From an uncultured Clostridia bacterium (GTDB lineage Bacteria > Bacillota > Clostridia > Christensenellales > Borkfalkiaceae): a stretch of 64,000 nt of DNA. Shown piece after piece: positions 41,910 through 54,515 of this stretch. Each line of letters starts with the position of its first letter. The first letter of the stretch is position 1. A model generated the notes under the pieces. The model was given only the letters and a program-made list of their open reading frames with translations. It had not been told where the DNA came from and searched no databases. The DNA is taken from contig CAJFFD010000002.1 in NCBI GenBank assembly GCA_904373255.1, forward strand, positions 32,860 to 96,859. Reading direction: 5' to 3'. The position numbers and the translations under genes were made by a program.

Positions 41910-41936
41910 TTAGCACTCATGGAAAGAAAGTGCTAA
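41910..41936 (+). promoter_or_regulatory. CIRCE (HrcA operator) 2
   Basis: TTAGCACTC-N9-AAGTGCTAA. Confidence 0.92.
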
Positions 41937-41968
41937 TTCAAACGGAAAATTTTGTGGAGGCAAAACAT

Positions 41969-43914
<1,946 letters not shown>

Positions 43915-43936
43915 GATCTCCCTGTTTAGGAATTTC

Positions 43937-43967
43937 AAAACCCCGAAGGCACAGCCTTCGGGGTTTT
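43937..43967 (+). terminator. groEL terminator
   Basis: AAAACCCCGAAGGC ACA GCCTTCGGGGTTTT. Confidence 0.92.
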
Positions 43968-44020
43968 ACTTTTTGAAAAAAGAAGAGGGACTCCGCAAAA
44001 CAAAAAAAACTTCAACCAAA

Positions 44021-44052
44021 ACAGCGGCTCCGCAATATGCGGAGCCGCTGTT
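44021..44052 (-). terminator. Terminator of the minus-strand mismatch-repair/miaA operon
   Basis: ACAGCGGCTCCGC AATAT GCGGAGCCGCTGT with T-run on the minus strand. Confidence 0.8.
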
Positions 44053-44059
44053 TTGTCAC

Positions 44060-45295
44060 TCAAACATTTTTGCAGATTTTACCCAAAATTTTTGAAAGAG
44101 CATAGCGGCAGTGTTCATATGTCAGCCCGCCCTGAAAATAAGCGATATACGGTTCTTTAACGGGAGCATCGGCAGAAAGTTCGATCGAAGCGCCCTGCAC
44201 AAACGTGCCGGCAGCCATGATCACCTGCTCCTGATAACCCGGCATATCCCAAGGCTCGAGCGTTACAAAACTGTCGACAGGCGAAGCCTCCTGCACCGCC
44301 TGTATAAACGCGATAAGCTCCTCCCTTGTATTGAAACGGATGGCTCGCGTAATATCGTACGGCAGCGATTTCACGGAAGGCGACGACTCAAAGCCAAGCT
44401 TTTCCAGACAAGCTCCGATCAGCAAACCTCCCTTTAACGCCTGGCAGACAACATGCGGAGCAAGAAACACGCCCTCGTAAAAATACTGATAACCGTAGGC
44501 ATACGAACCGACTTCCGCCCCGATAGACGGCGCCGTAAGACGCCCTGCTATTTTATCGACATATTCGCGCTTGCCAACGATATATCCTCCCGTCGGGGCA
44601 ATACCGCCTCCCGGATTTTTGATCAGCGAGCCGACACAAATATCGGCACCGTTCTGCGTCGGTTCCGAGGTCTCCACAAACTCGCCATAACAATTATCGA
44701 CAAAGATGCACCCGGTAAAACCGCAAGAGCGGACAAAGGAGCAGATTTTACGGATTTTCTCCTCGCTCAGCGCATCACGCCATTCATAACCGCGGGAACG
44801 CTGAATAAAAACGACCTTAACTGTCCTGTCGGAAAGCCCCTCGCGGATTGCATCCGTATCAAAGTCGCCGTTCTTAAGCTCACATTTTTTGAAAGAAATG
44901 CCAAAATCGGCGAGAGAACCTATATCCTTGCCGCCTATCACTTCCTGCAAGGTATCGTACGGGTTCCCTGAAACGGAAAACAGCGTATCGCCCGTACGCA
45001 GAAGCCCGAACAACCCGACCGTCAGAGCATGCGTTCCCGAAAGGATATTCGGAGAGACAAGCGCCGCCTCCGCACCGAATATATCGGCAAAAAGCGCATT
45101 CAGCGTATCCCGCCCTTCGTCGCCGTATCCATACCCGCTTGAAGCAGCAAAATGCCGCAAAGCAATCTTGCTTTTTTGGAAAGCCTCCATAACGCGGCAT
45201 TGATTTGAATAGGCAATTTTTTCCAAAGCTTTAAATTGCGCAGAAAGCTCTTCTTCACTTTCTGCAATTATTTTTTCAATATCGATCGCATTCAT
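44060..45295 (-). CDS. Methionine gamma-lyase family (aluminium-resistance-like) PLP enzyme
   Basis: SGYGYGDEGRDTLNALFADIFGAEAALVSPNILSGTHAL; GSLIKNPGGGIAPTGGYIVG. Confidence 0.9.
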   Translation of the reverse strand: MNAIDIEKIIAESEEELSAQFKALEKIAYSNQCRVMEAFQKSKIALRHFAASSGYGYGDEGRDTLNALFADIFGAEAALVSPNILSGTHALTVGLFGLLRTGDTLFSVSGNPYDTLQEVIGGKDIGSLADFGISFKKCELKNGDFDTDAIREGLSDRTVKVVFIQRSRGYEWRDALSEEKIRKICSFVRSCGFTGCIFVDNCYGEFVETSEPTQNGADICVGSLIKNPGGGIAPTGGYIVGKREYVDKIAGRLTAPSIGAEVGSYAYGYQYFYEGVFLAPHVVCQALKGGLLIGACLEKLGFESSPSVKSLPYDITRAIRFNTREELIAFIQAVQEASPVDSFVTLEPWDMPGYQEQVIMAAGTFVQGASIELSADAPVKEPYIAYFQGGLTYEHCRYALSKILGKICKNV

Positions 45296-46203
45296 CTTTC
45301 GAGCATCTCCCTGACCGTCGCCGCGTTGCCTTCCGCATGCGGATCAAGCCATATTATATCCGGAAATTTTTTGAAAAAAGTAATCTGCCTTTTGGCATAA
45401 TTGCGTGAATTCTGCTTAATTATGTCACGCATAGTACTGTATGAAATCTCATTTTTTAAATATTGAACGACCTCTTTGTAGCCAATGCCCTGCATACTTT
45501 GCGCAGCATCACTCACTCCGGAAGATAAAAGATTTTGAACCTCCCTTACCAGTCCGCACTCCAGCATCCGGTCGACACGACGGTCGATACGAGCATACAA
45601 TTCACTGCGCGGGTAATCGAACGCTACTGCCACATAGGGATAACGGGCAACAAAGCCGTCTTGCTGATCAGATTTTCTCCTGCCCGTAAGCTCATAAATT
45701 TCCAGCGCGCGAATTACCCTCCTGACATCGTTCGGGTGTAACTTTTCCGCGCTGCGCGGATCGATTTTACACAGGCGGGCATATAAAGATTCATTGCCCT
45801 CTTCAGTTGCTACCCTCTCATATTTTTGGCGAACATCCGCCGACGATCCGACATGCCCCAGGGAACGGGAAAAAAGCAGCGACTGAATATAAAAACCTGT
45901 ACCCCCGCAAATAACAGGGAGCATATTTTCCGACAGCAAACGTTCACAAACAGGCTTCGCCATCGCTTCATAGTCGCTCGCCGAAAAAGTTTCCCCTGCA
46001 CCGACAATATCAATCATATGGTGCGGCACGCCGTCCATTTCCGCCGGGGTCGGCTTCGCCGTCCCAATATCGAAACCGCGATAAACGAGCATACAATCAG
46101 CAGAAATCACTTCACCGCCAAAACTTTTTGCCATCCGAACAGCAAAACCTGTCTTTCCGGAGGCTGTCGGCCCGCACACAACCAATATTTTTTTCAAATT
46201 CAC
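45292..46203 (-). CDS. miaA: tRNA dimethylallyltransferase
   Basis: VVCGPTASGKTGFAVRMA; GTAKPTPAEMDGVPHHMID. Confidence 0.96.
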   Translation of the reverse strand: MNLKKILVVCGPTASGKTGFAVRMAKSFGGEVISADCMLVYRGFDIGTAKPTPAEMDGVPHHMIDIVGAGETFSASDYEAMAKPVCERLLSENMLPVICGGTGFYIQSLLFSRSLGHVGSSADVRQKYERVATEEGNESLYARLCKIDPRSAEKLHPNDVRRVIRALEIYELTGRRKSDQQDGFVARYPYVAVAFDYPRSELYARIDRRVDRMLECGLVREVQNLLSSGVSDAAQSMQGIGYKEVVQYLKNEISYSTMRDIIKQNSRNYAKRQITFFKKFPDIIWLDPHAEGNAATVREMLER

Positions 46204-48185
46204 ACAATCCTTTTGAACATTTTTTCTATTTCATATTTCGTCAGCCTGACGGCAATCGGTCTGCCGTGCGGACATTTTAAACCCATATCGCCGCGGAGCA
46301 TTTCAAACAACTTTTCTTTTTCAGCCGCAGTCAATGCCATTCCGCCTTTTACCGCATGTTTGCAAGCAGTCATAGCGATCTTATCCCGCAACAAGTCTGA
46401 TAGCCTTACGGCTCGGAGAGAACCGACCTCTTTAAGCAATTCTCCGAAAAAACCGGTCAGGTCAATATCCTGCAAATCAAGAGGCACCGCGGAAATTTTG
46501 AAACTCCCCGCCCCGAATTCTTCGATTTCAAAGCCAATGTCACCGATCGCCTGCAAATGTTCCGAAAAGAAAGCAAATTCTTCAGCGTTCAGGTTCAAAA
46601 CATACGGCACAAGCATCGGCTGGCGGACGACACGCCGGTGTTCCATTTCTTCCTTCAAACGATCAAAAATCAGGCGTTCATGCGCCGCGTGCTGGTCGAT
46701 TATATAGGCGTTGTCCCCGGCCTCATACAGAAGATACGTCCGAAAAAGTTCCCCTTTATAGATCGCTTGCTCAAAGACCAGCTTTTGCTGCGCCGCCTTT
46801 TTATCCCGCTCCTCCAAAAAACGCTTATTTTCGGCAAAGATATCCTCACCCGGCTCTTCTTCGCGGAAAGCGGAGTCCTTTTTAACCGACGAGTTTACCG
46901 CCTCCGGCAAAAGGGGCTCACTCTGCTCATTCTCGCGCGAAGCAGCTATCCCGCTGTCACGAAACTCAATGCGCGCACCGCCCATCATTTCAGAACGGCG
47001 AGGGAAACGGAACAGATTATCCCGCTCTTCCCTGTTCGGCGGCGGAACCTCTGTTTGCTTACCTACCGTACCGCTGCCAAGCCCGACCTCCGAATGCGCC
47101 CCTGCGCCCCGCTTCACGGCTGCCCGGGATTCCGTCATTCCAGCCTCCGTCTCCACCGAGGCATGATTCCCGTTTCCCACGATAAAGTTGAGAGCGCTCG
47201 CGTTACCGTCCAACACCGCGGAAATAACGGAATAAATGCACCCATATATGACCTGATTGTTTTCAAATCGCACATCCGCTTTGTTTGGATGGACATTTAC
47301 ATCGACAATTTCAGGAGGAACGTCGATAAACAAAATATAAAACGGATATTGCCGCTTCATCAGGTAACTGGCATACGCATTGGAAACAGCGGACGAAACG
47401 GTGTTGTTCATTACATAACGCCCGTTCACAAAGGCGCTCTGATAAGTCCGGTTCGCCTTTGTAAAGTCCGGCTTGCCGATATAACCGCGAATGCGGATGC
47501 CGTGCTTTACCGCATCGATCTGATAGCATTGCGCGATTACGGACGCACCGTACACGGCAGCCACAGCCTCCTCCAGACCTCCTCCGTATGATTGCAGAAA
47601 AAGTTTTCCGTCGACCGTATAAGTAAAGGAAACGGAAGGATTTCCCAACACAAACCGCTGTACAAAGTTTGTAATTTCCCCTTCCTCCCCCTTGTCCGCG
47701 CGCATAAACTTCGCCCGCACAGGAGTGTTGTAAAATAAATTTTCCGCCGTTATTTCCGTCCCGTCCCCGAGAGCACACGGGCGAACTTCCGAAACAGTTC
47801 CGCCCTCACAGCAGATTTCATACGCCTCGCCCGCACCTCTTGCACGCGACCGGAGAGTAACCCTTGCAACAGAACCGATGCTCGCCAAAGCCTCTCCCCG
47901 AAATCCCAAAGTCATGATGCGATCCAGATCCTCTGCGCGCGCGATCTTGCTGGTTGCATGCGGCAAAAATGCCGCCGGAAGATCCTCCTTCCCGATACCG
48001 TTTCCGTCATCGCTGACGCTTATCAAATCCTTTCCGCCTCGTTCTATCGATATGGAAATTTTTGTTGCGCCGGCATCAATACTGTTTTCCACAAATTCCT
48101 TGACAACGGAGTACGGTCTGTCGACCACTTCACCCGCCGCAATCCGATTATAGACACTGCTGTCTAAAATATTGATTTTTGCCAT
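46200..48185 (-). CDS. mutL: DNA mismatch repair protein MutL
   Basis: IAAGEVVDRPYSVVKEFVENSIDAGA; GFRGEALASI. Confidence 0.96.
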   Translation of the reverse strand: MAKINILDSSVYNRIAAGEVVDRPYSVVKEFVENSIDAGATKISISIERGGKDLISVSDDGNGIGKEDLPAAFLPHATSKIARAEDLDRIMTLGFRGEALASIGSVARVTLRSRARGAGEAYEICCEGGTVSEVRPCALGDGTEITAENLFYNTPVRAKFMRADKGEEGEITNFVQRFVLGNPSVSFTYTVDGKLFLQSYGGGLEEAVAAVYGASVIAQCYQIDAVKHGIRIRGYIGKPDFTKANRTYQSAFVNGRYVMNNTVSSAVSNAYASYLMKRQYPFYILFIDVPPEIVDVNVHPNKADVRFENNQVIYGCIYSVISAVLDGNASALNFIVGNGNHASVETEAGMTESRAAVKRGAGAHSEVGLGSGTVGKQTEVPPPNREERDNLFRFPRRSEMMGGARIEFRDSGIAASRENEQSEPLLPEAVNSSVKKDSAFREEEPGEDIFAENKRFLEERDKKAAQQKLVFEQAIYKGELFRTYLLYEAGDNAYIIDQHAAHERLIFDRLKEEMEHRRVVRQPMLVPYVLNLNAEEFAFFSEHLQAIGDIGFEIEEFGAGSFKISAVPLDLQDIDLTGFFGELLKEVGSLRAVRLSDLLRDKIAMTACKHAVKGGMALTAAEKEKLFEMLRGDMGLKCPHGRPIAVRLTKYEIEKMFKRIV

Positions 48186-48189
48186 GGTT

Positions 48190-50775
48190 TTATCCCTTTT
48201 TTACCATCTCGACCAAATCAGAGAGCAAATTGAAAGCCTGCATCGGCGTTAAATTGTTGATATCTGTATCAGCAAGAATTTTTTCAGCAGCGCTATAGCG
48301 CGATTCAGGAGCAGGAAGCTCCTCTTCATGAGCCGTTTTGCCGCCGTGACGGGCAATATCGCTCTTTTCCAACTGCCTGAGTATCTCTTTCGCGCGGGTA
48401 GTCACGTCCGCGGGGACGCCCGCAAGCCGCGCAACCTCGATACCGAAGCTCTTGTTTGCGCCGCCGCGCATGATCTTGCGGAGAAACACAATTCCGCTCC
48501 CGCTCTCTTTCACCGTGACCTTATAATTTTTGACGCCTTCGATTTTGCCCTCCAATTCGGTCAGTTCATGATAATGCGTCGCAAACAACGTCTTGGCACG
48601 GATATGCTCCGTAATGAATTCAAGGACAGACCAGGCGATGCTCAATCCGTCGTAAGTACTTGTCCCCCGCCCGACTTCATCCAAAATCAAAAGAGAATTT
48701 TCCGTCGCATTCAGCAGAATCGAAGCAACTTCTGTCATCTCCACCATAAAGGTGCTCTGATCGAGGATCAGGTTATCGCTCGCGCCGACCCGCGTAAAAA
48801 TGCGGTCGATCACGGGGATCTGTGCCGATCTTGCAGGCACGAAACAGCCGATATGCGCCATCAGTACAATGAGGGCATTTTGCCGCATATAGGTACTTTT
48901 ACCCGCCATGTTCGGCCCGGTAATGACCATCGTTTTTGCATTGCTTCCGAGATCGGTATCGTTCGGAACAAATCTCTCCCTGCTTAACGCCTCCACGACG
49001 GGATGCCGCCCGTCACAAATTTTCAGACCTCCGCCCGGTTCCGAAATCTGAGGGCGGCAATAACCGCGCTCCTTCGCTACCCCAGCAAAAGACACTAGGC
49101 AATCAAGCATGGCAATTGCCGAGGCGAGCGCTTTCAGTTCCGACATTTCCGCTCCGAGCCGCGCCTTGATACGCTCGAAAATTTCGATCTCCAGCCGCAG
49201 ACTTTGCTCCGAGCTGGTCAAAATTTTCTCCTCAAGCGTCTTCAATTCATCCGTGGTATAGCGCTCTGCATTGGCGAGCGTCTGGCGCCTTTGATAATTA
49301 TACGGTACTTTATCCTTAAAAGAATTGGTTATTTCGATCGCATAGCCGAAAACACGGTTATATTTTATTTTCAGATTGCGGATTCCCGTATTCTCACGCT
49401 CGCGCGCTTCAATTTCCGCGATCATTTTCGCACCGTTATCCCGCACGGAGCGCAGCTCATCCAGCTCGCGGTCGAACCCTTCGCGCACAAACCCGCCGTC
49501 TTTGATGCCGACGGGCGGATTGTCAATAAAAGCAGACTTCAAAAGCTGTGTGAGTTCTGAAAAATCGCCGAGTTGCTCCGAAATCCCGCGAAGCTGCGGC
49601 GAAGAAAAACCCGACATCTGAAACTTCAGGTTCGGCAGCAAGTCCAGGGAAGACGCGAGATTTTCGCAGTCGCGCGGCGTCAGATTATTGTTGGAAATCT
49701 TTCCCGCAATGCGCTCAATATCGCGGATGCCGCCGAGCGTGTCGGCGATGCCGATGCGAATGACCGTCGCATTATACAATTCCCCCACACCGTCCAGACG
49801 ATACTCAATATCCGCCCGGTTTTGCAGAGGGTTCAACAGCAGCCTGTTCAACAGCCGCGCCCCCATCGCTGTTTTCGTCTTATCTAAAAGCCACAAGAGC
49901 GAACCCTTTCTCTTTCCGTCGCCCAGCGTACGCACCAGCTCAAGGTTCCGGATGGCGCTGTTGTCAAGCATCATTGTCCGGTTTTCATTGACAAAACGGA
50001 CTGAATCGATGATCTTCAAGGCATGTTTCTGCGTTTCTTTCAGATACTCCAAAAGCGCTCCGCCCGCCGAAATCGCCACCGGTTCCCGGGCTATTCCGAA
50101 CGGTTCCAGTGTTTTACAGCCGAGCTGTTCAAGCAAATTTTTTTCGGCGTGACGAAGCACAAATGCCCAGGGAACATAACAGGAAAAAGCCGGAAGCGAA
50201 CGCAGCAGGGGATGATTTTTTGAATGCAACAAAAATTCGTCGTTGCAAATAATTTCCGCGGGAGAAAGTTTTCCCAAATACTCCATCGACGCTCCGACGT
50301 TTCCCTCTCCGCGAAAGGAGCCGACGTTGAATTCCCCCGTCGTAATATCCGCCCAGGCGAGAGCACACGCATCTCCGTCCTGACAGGCGCAGGCAATATA
50401 ATTGTTCGTGCGCTCGTCCAAAAGGCTGTCCTCAATGAGCGTACCCGCGGAAACGACGCGTATGACGTCGCGCTCGACCATACCCCTGCCCGGAGCAGGC
50501 TCGGTGAGCTGTTCGCAGATGGCAACCTTTTTCCCCAGCGAAACAAGCTTTGCGATATAGGTTTCCGCCGCATGATACGGAATCCCGCACATAGGCGCGC
50601 GCTCCTCCAACCCGCAATCTCTCCCCGTAAGAGTCAGGTCAAGCAGCTGCGAAACCTCCTTCGCATCCTCAAAAAACATTTCATAAAAATCGCCCAGGCG
50701 ATAAAAGACAACGCAGTCTTTGTATTTTTCTTTGATCTCCAGATAATGCCGCATCATCGGCGAAAGTCCGCTCAT
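48190..50775 (-). CDS. mutS: DNA mismatch repair protein MutS
   Basis: LGDFYEMFFEDA; TGPNMAGKSTYMRQ; DEVGRGTSTYDGLSIAW. Confidence 0.97.
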   Translation of the reverse strand: MSGLSPMMRHYLEIKEKYKDCVVFYRLGDFYEMFFEDAKEVSQLLDLTLTGRDCGLEERAPMCGIPYHAAETYIAKLVSLGKKVAICEQLTEPAPGRGMVERDVIRVVSAGTLIEDSLLDERTNNYIACACQDGDACALAWADITTGEFNVGSFRGEGNVGASMEYLGKLSPAEIICNDEFLLHSKNHPLLRSLPAFSCYVPWAFVLRHAEKNLLEQLGCKTLEPFGIAREPVAISAGGALLEYLKETQKHALKIIDSVRFVNENRTMMLDNSAIRNLELVRTLGDGKRKGSLLWLLDKTKTAMGARLLNRLLLNPLQNRADIEYRLDGVGELYNATVIRIGIADTLGGIRDIERIAGKISNNNLTPRDCENLASSLDLLPNLKFQMSGFSSPQLRGISEQLGDFSELTQLLKSAFIDNPPVGIKDGGFVREGFDRELDELRSVRDNGAKMIAEIEARERENTGIRNLKIKYNRVFGYAIEITNSFKDKVPYNYQRRQTLANAERYTTDELKTLEEKILTSSEQSLRLEIEIFERIKARLGAEMSELKALASAIAMLDCLVSFAGVAKERGYCRPQISEPGGGLKICDGRHPVVEALSRERFVPNDTDLGSNAKTMVITGPNMAGKSTYMRQNALIVLMAHIGCFVPARSAQIPVIDRIFTRVGASDNLILDQSTFMVEMTEVASILLNATENSLLILDEVGRGTSTYDGLSIAWSVLEFITEHIRAKTLFATHYHELTELEGKIEGVKNYKVTVKESGSGIVFLRKIMRGGANKSFGIEVARLAGVPADVTTRAKEILRQLEKSDIARHGGKTAHEEELPAPESRYSAAEKILADTDINNLTPMQAFNLLSDLVEMVKKG

Positions 50776-50803
50776 TTGTACCTCTCTCAAAGTTCGTCGT
50801 GCA

Positions 50804-52135
50804 TCAGTCTGCCGGTTCACCCATCAGCGAAACACCGGAAGTCTCTCCTATTTTCAGGCGGACAAATTCTCCGATGCGGTTCTTTTCGCTTCGAAAATAC
50901 CCCATGCGCCCGTATTCGTCGCGCCCGAGATACAGACCTTTTTTTTCATCATAGTCCTCGCACAGAATTTCGATCGTCCTGCCCCGATAACAAGCCGACT
51001 TCTCGCGCGTCTGCTCATTGACAAGCTCCACCAGGCGCATAATGCGCTCTTTCTGAACAGATTCAGGGATTTGCCCCTCCATTTTCGCGGCGGCAGTTCC
51101 GCTGCGGCGGGAATAGACGAAGGTAAACGCCGTAGAAAAACCGGCTTCGCGGACGAGGGAAAGCGTCGCCCGGAAATCCTCCTCCGTTTCGGTGGGGAAC
51201 CCGACCATTATATCCGTCGTCAACTGACAATCCGGAACATATTTACGCAACAGCTCCACTTTGCGAAGATATTCGGCTGCGGTGTACTTACGGTTCATCA
51301 GTTTCAGTATCCGATCGGAGCCAGCTTGCACCGGCAGATGCACAAGATGGCAAATCTGCGGACACTCGGCAATCGCCCGCACCAGTTCTTCCCCGAAATC
51401 TTTCGGATTGCTCGTCATAAAGCGAAGCCGAAATTTATCCTCCCTGCGGCATAGCCTGCGTAAAAGCTGCGGAAAGGAACACTCACCCTCGCGGTCGTTT
51501 CCGTAGGAGTTTACATTCTGCCCCAAAAGAGTTATCTCTTTATAGCCGCCGTCAATCAGCCTGTCAACTTCCTCCGAAATTTTTTCGGGCGCACGGCTCC
51601 GCTCCCGCCCCCGCACATACGGAACGATGCAATAGGAACAGAAATTGTTGCAGCCGTACATTATATTGACCCACGCATTCGGATAACTCGTGCGAAAGGA
51701 ATAATCATCTTCACGGATTTCCCCCTCTTTGCCCCATATATCGACGACCGCCTTTTTGCTCCCCGCCTTTCGGTCGAGCAATTCACCCAACGAATCCAGG
51801 TTATGCGTACCGAACACAATATCCACAAAGGGGAATTTTTTGCGAAGCCGCTCCGCTGCCCCTTCCTGCTGGGTCATACATCCCCCGACCGCTATCAAAA
51901 GTCCGGGGTTGCCTCGTTTCAGCTTTTTCAGCGCTCCGATGTTTCCGTAAGCATGGTTTTCCGCATTTTCGCGGATGCAGCAGGTATTGAAGACGATAAT
52001 ATCCGCTTCCTTCTCGTCTTTGCATTCTTCATAGCCGCGAGAACGCAGAATTCCTGCGATTTTTTCCGATTCATGTACGTTCATCTGGCAGCCGTATGTT
52101 ACGATCAGATACTTCTTTTTCATCCGTCCTTCCAT
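50804..52135 (-). CDS. miaB: tRNA-2-methylthio-N6-dimethylallyladenosine synthase
   Basis: TYGCQMNVHESEKI; GCNNFCSYCIVPYVRGRERSR radical SAM motif. Confidence 0.96.
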   Translation of the reverse strand: MEGRMKKKYLIVTYGCQMNVHESEKIAGILRSRGYEECKDEKEADIIVFNTCCIRENAENHAYGNIGALKKLKRGNPGLLIAVGGCMTQQEGAAERLRKKFPFVDIVFGTHNLDSLGELLDRKAGSKKAVVDIWGKEGEIREDDYSFRTSYPNAWVNIMYGCNNFCSYCIVPYVRGRERSRAPEKISEEVDRLIDGGYKEITLLGQNVNSYGNDREGECSFPQLLRRLCRREDKFRLRFMTSNPKDFGEELVRAIAECPQICHLVHLPVQAGSDRILKLMNRKYTAAEYLRKVELLRKYVPDCQLTTDIMVGFPTETEEDFRATLSLVREAGFSTAFTFVYSRRSGTAAAKMEGQIPESVQKERIMRLVELVNEQTREKSACYRGRTIEILCEDYDEKKGLYLGRDEYGRMGYFRSEKNRIGEFVRLKIGETSGVSLMGEPAD

Positions 52136-52252
52136 TGAAATTTATTCTTATTCATTATAACTTTTTTACGGAATTTTTTCAAGTCTTTGAACTTTATTGC
52201 AACTGAAATAATTTGCGCAAATTTTCAGATACTGTTATAAAGGTTCAGAAAC

Positions 52253-54469
52253 ATGAAAACTGTCAGGAAAATCTCAATTATTCTGCTCTGCGCTGCACTG
52301 ATCTGCGCGGCAGTCGGCACATTTTTCTATTTCGCCGTCACGGCGGGCGCCGTTTTGGACGATGCAAAACTCGAACGCACAGACGCGTGCATCGAAGTGT
52401 ACGATTCTGCCGACAACAAAATTGCCGACCTTTCCTTTAAGAGCGCCAACAAAAGCATACACCTAAACGAACTCCCCGCGCACGTTCCCAATGCATTCAT
52501 CGCCGCCGAAGATAAAAACTTTTATTCGCACCACGGCTTGGATTATAAAGGAATGATCCGCGCGCTCCTGAAAAATATAAAGGCAGGCGCATTCCGACAG
52601 GGAGCCTCGACGATCAGCCAGCAGCTTGTTAAAAACACCCAGCTTTCAAGCGAAAAAACCCTCACCCGAAAGTTGAAAGAAATCCGGCTGACCAGACAAC
52701 TCGAAAAAAGATACACCAAAACCGAAATACTGGAAATGTACCTGAATACGATCTATTTCGGACACGCATGCTACGGAATTGCCGGCGCGGCGGATTTTTA
52801 TTTTTCCAAACCCGCAAGCAGTCTCTCGGCAGCCGAAGCCGCCACTTTGGCTGCGATCATTAAATCACCGAACAATTATTCCCCGTTTTTAAACCCGGAA
52901 AAGTGCCTTACCGCACGAAATTCCGTATTAAAGCGGATGCAAATCCTGGGGTTTATTACCGAAAGCGAATCTGAACAGGCGAAATCCGAACCCCTGCCGG
53001 AAAAGCAGGATAATTCCATTACCTCTAAAACATATTTATCCGGGGTTTATGCGGAAATGGAATCCTTACCTCTGTATTCCCCGTATCAATACCGCGGCGG
53101 CTGTAAAATCTACACTTATATGGACAGCCAGATGCAGGACTACGCGGAAAACCTGAAAACAGACGCCGATCGTTCGGGGAAGAGCATGCTGATATGTGAC
53201 AATCGGACACACGGGATCATCGCATGGTACACCACTGAGGGGGATATACGCCGCCAACCCGGATCAGTCATCAAACCCCTTGCTGTGTATGCCCCCGCCG
53301 TGGAAGAAAACAAAATTTCCCCCTGCACGCCGCTGTCGGACGAAAAAACCGACTTTGGCGGTTATTCACCCTCTAATTACAAAGATGAATACCGGGGATA
53401 TGTCTCCGCAAGAGAAGCACTTGCCTTGAGCCTGAACATTCCCGCCGTCAAAATACTCAATTCTCTCGGCGTCGAAAAAAGCGAAGCTTTTTTGCGCCGG
53501 ATGCAGCTGTTTCTGCCCGAAGAAGACAAGAACCTTTCCCTCGCTTTGGGCGGAATGAGCGAAGGTTTTACCCTGCGCGAAATTGCCGCTGCATATTCCA
53601 CATTTGCAAACAGCGGTAACTTTACACCGGTCTCCTTTATCCGCCGTATCGAGGACGCAGACGGCAACGCTCTCTATACCCGCAGCAGCACACCGCAAAA
53701 AGTCTTTTCAGAAGACACTGCCGCTCTCATGAATGAAATGCTCGCGTGCGCCGTAAAAAAAGGAACGGCTAAAAAAATGGCATGCCTTCCGTTCGAAGTA
53801 TGCGCAAAAACGGGAACATGCGGAACCGATGAAGGGAACACCGATGCATGGACTGTCTCCTATACGACCGCGCACACCGTCGCGGTCTGGATGGGAAATG
53901 CCGACAATACCCTGACCGATATTACAGGCGGCGGGCTGCCCTGCCACTACGCAATGCTGCTGAACAAAAGACTTTACCGCAATACGCGCCCTCAGCCATT
54001 CACGTCATCACCGAAAGTTGTTGAATGCCGCCTGGACAAAATCGCTTATGACCAGGATCATTCCGTTAAACTTGCTGCCGAAAATACTCCCGTCCGATAC
54101 ACCTTTACCGACCTTTTCCGCATCTCCAACCAACCGAAAGAATTCGGCAGCACCTTTACCGCCCCGTCAGTTTCTGCAAAGATACACTATGAAAATTCCG
54201 CTGTTTTTATCGATTTATGTCAGACAGAGTACTACGATTACGTCATCAAACGCGAACAAAACGGAAAAACAATCCAAATCTACGACGGACACTGCGACAA
54301 TGGATATGAAGACGATACTGTACTTCCAAACAAGAAATACACCTATTCGATAACGCCGTATTATCTCGGAGAAGACGGAAAAAGACACTACGGAAAAGAA
54401 ATCACACTTCCGTCCGTTTACTGCAAACAGACAAAGCAGTCCCCTCCTAAAAACTGGTGGAACAGTTAA
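52253..54469 (+). CDS. Class A penicillin-binding protein (PBP1A-like)
   Basis: AFIAAEDKNFYSHHGLDYKGMIRALL, GASTISQQLVKN, RQPGSVIKP, CAKTGTCGTDEGN. Confidence 0.95.
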   Translation: MKTVRKISIILLCAALICAAVGTFFYFAVTAGAVLDDAKLERTDACIEVYDSADNKIADLSFKSANKSIHLNELPAHVPNAFIAAEDKNFYSHHGLDYKGMIRALLKNIKAGAFRQGASTISQQLVKNTQLSSEKTLTRKLKEIRLTRQLEKRYTKTEILEMYLNTIYFGHACYGIAGAADFYFSKPASSLSAAEAATLAAIIKSPNNYSPFLNPEKCLTARNSVLKRMQILGFITESESEQAKSEPLPEKQDNSITSKTYLSGVYAEMESLPLYSPYQYRGGCKIYTYMDSQMQDYAENLKTDADRSGKSMLICDNRTHGIIAWYTTEGDIRRQPGSVIKPLAVYAPAVEENKISPCTPLSDEKTDFGGYSPSNYKDEYRGYVSAREALALSLNIPAVKILNSLGVEKSEAFLRRMQLFLPEEDKNLSLALGGMSEGFTLREIAAAYSTFANSGNFTPVSFIRRIEDADGNALYTRSSTPQKVFSEDTAALMNEMLACAVKKGTAKKMACLPFEVCAKTGTCGTDEGNTDAWTVSYTTAHTVAVWMGNADNTLTDITGGGLPCHYAMLLNKRLYRNTRPQPFTSSPKVVECRLDKIAYDQDHSVKLAAENTPVRYTFTDLFRISNQPKEFGSTFTAPSVSAKIHYENSAVFIDLCQTEYYDYVIKREQNGKTIQIYDGHCDNGYEDDTVLPNKKYTYSITPYYLGEDGKRHYGKEITLPSVYCKQTKQSPPKNWWNS

Positions 54470-54515
54470 AGGGCGCGCGCCCTTCCGGCGCACGCCCATA
54501 TTCCTATACTTTTCA

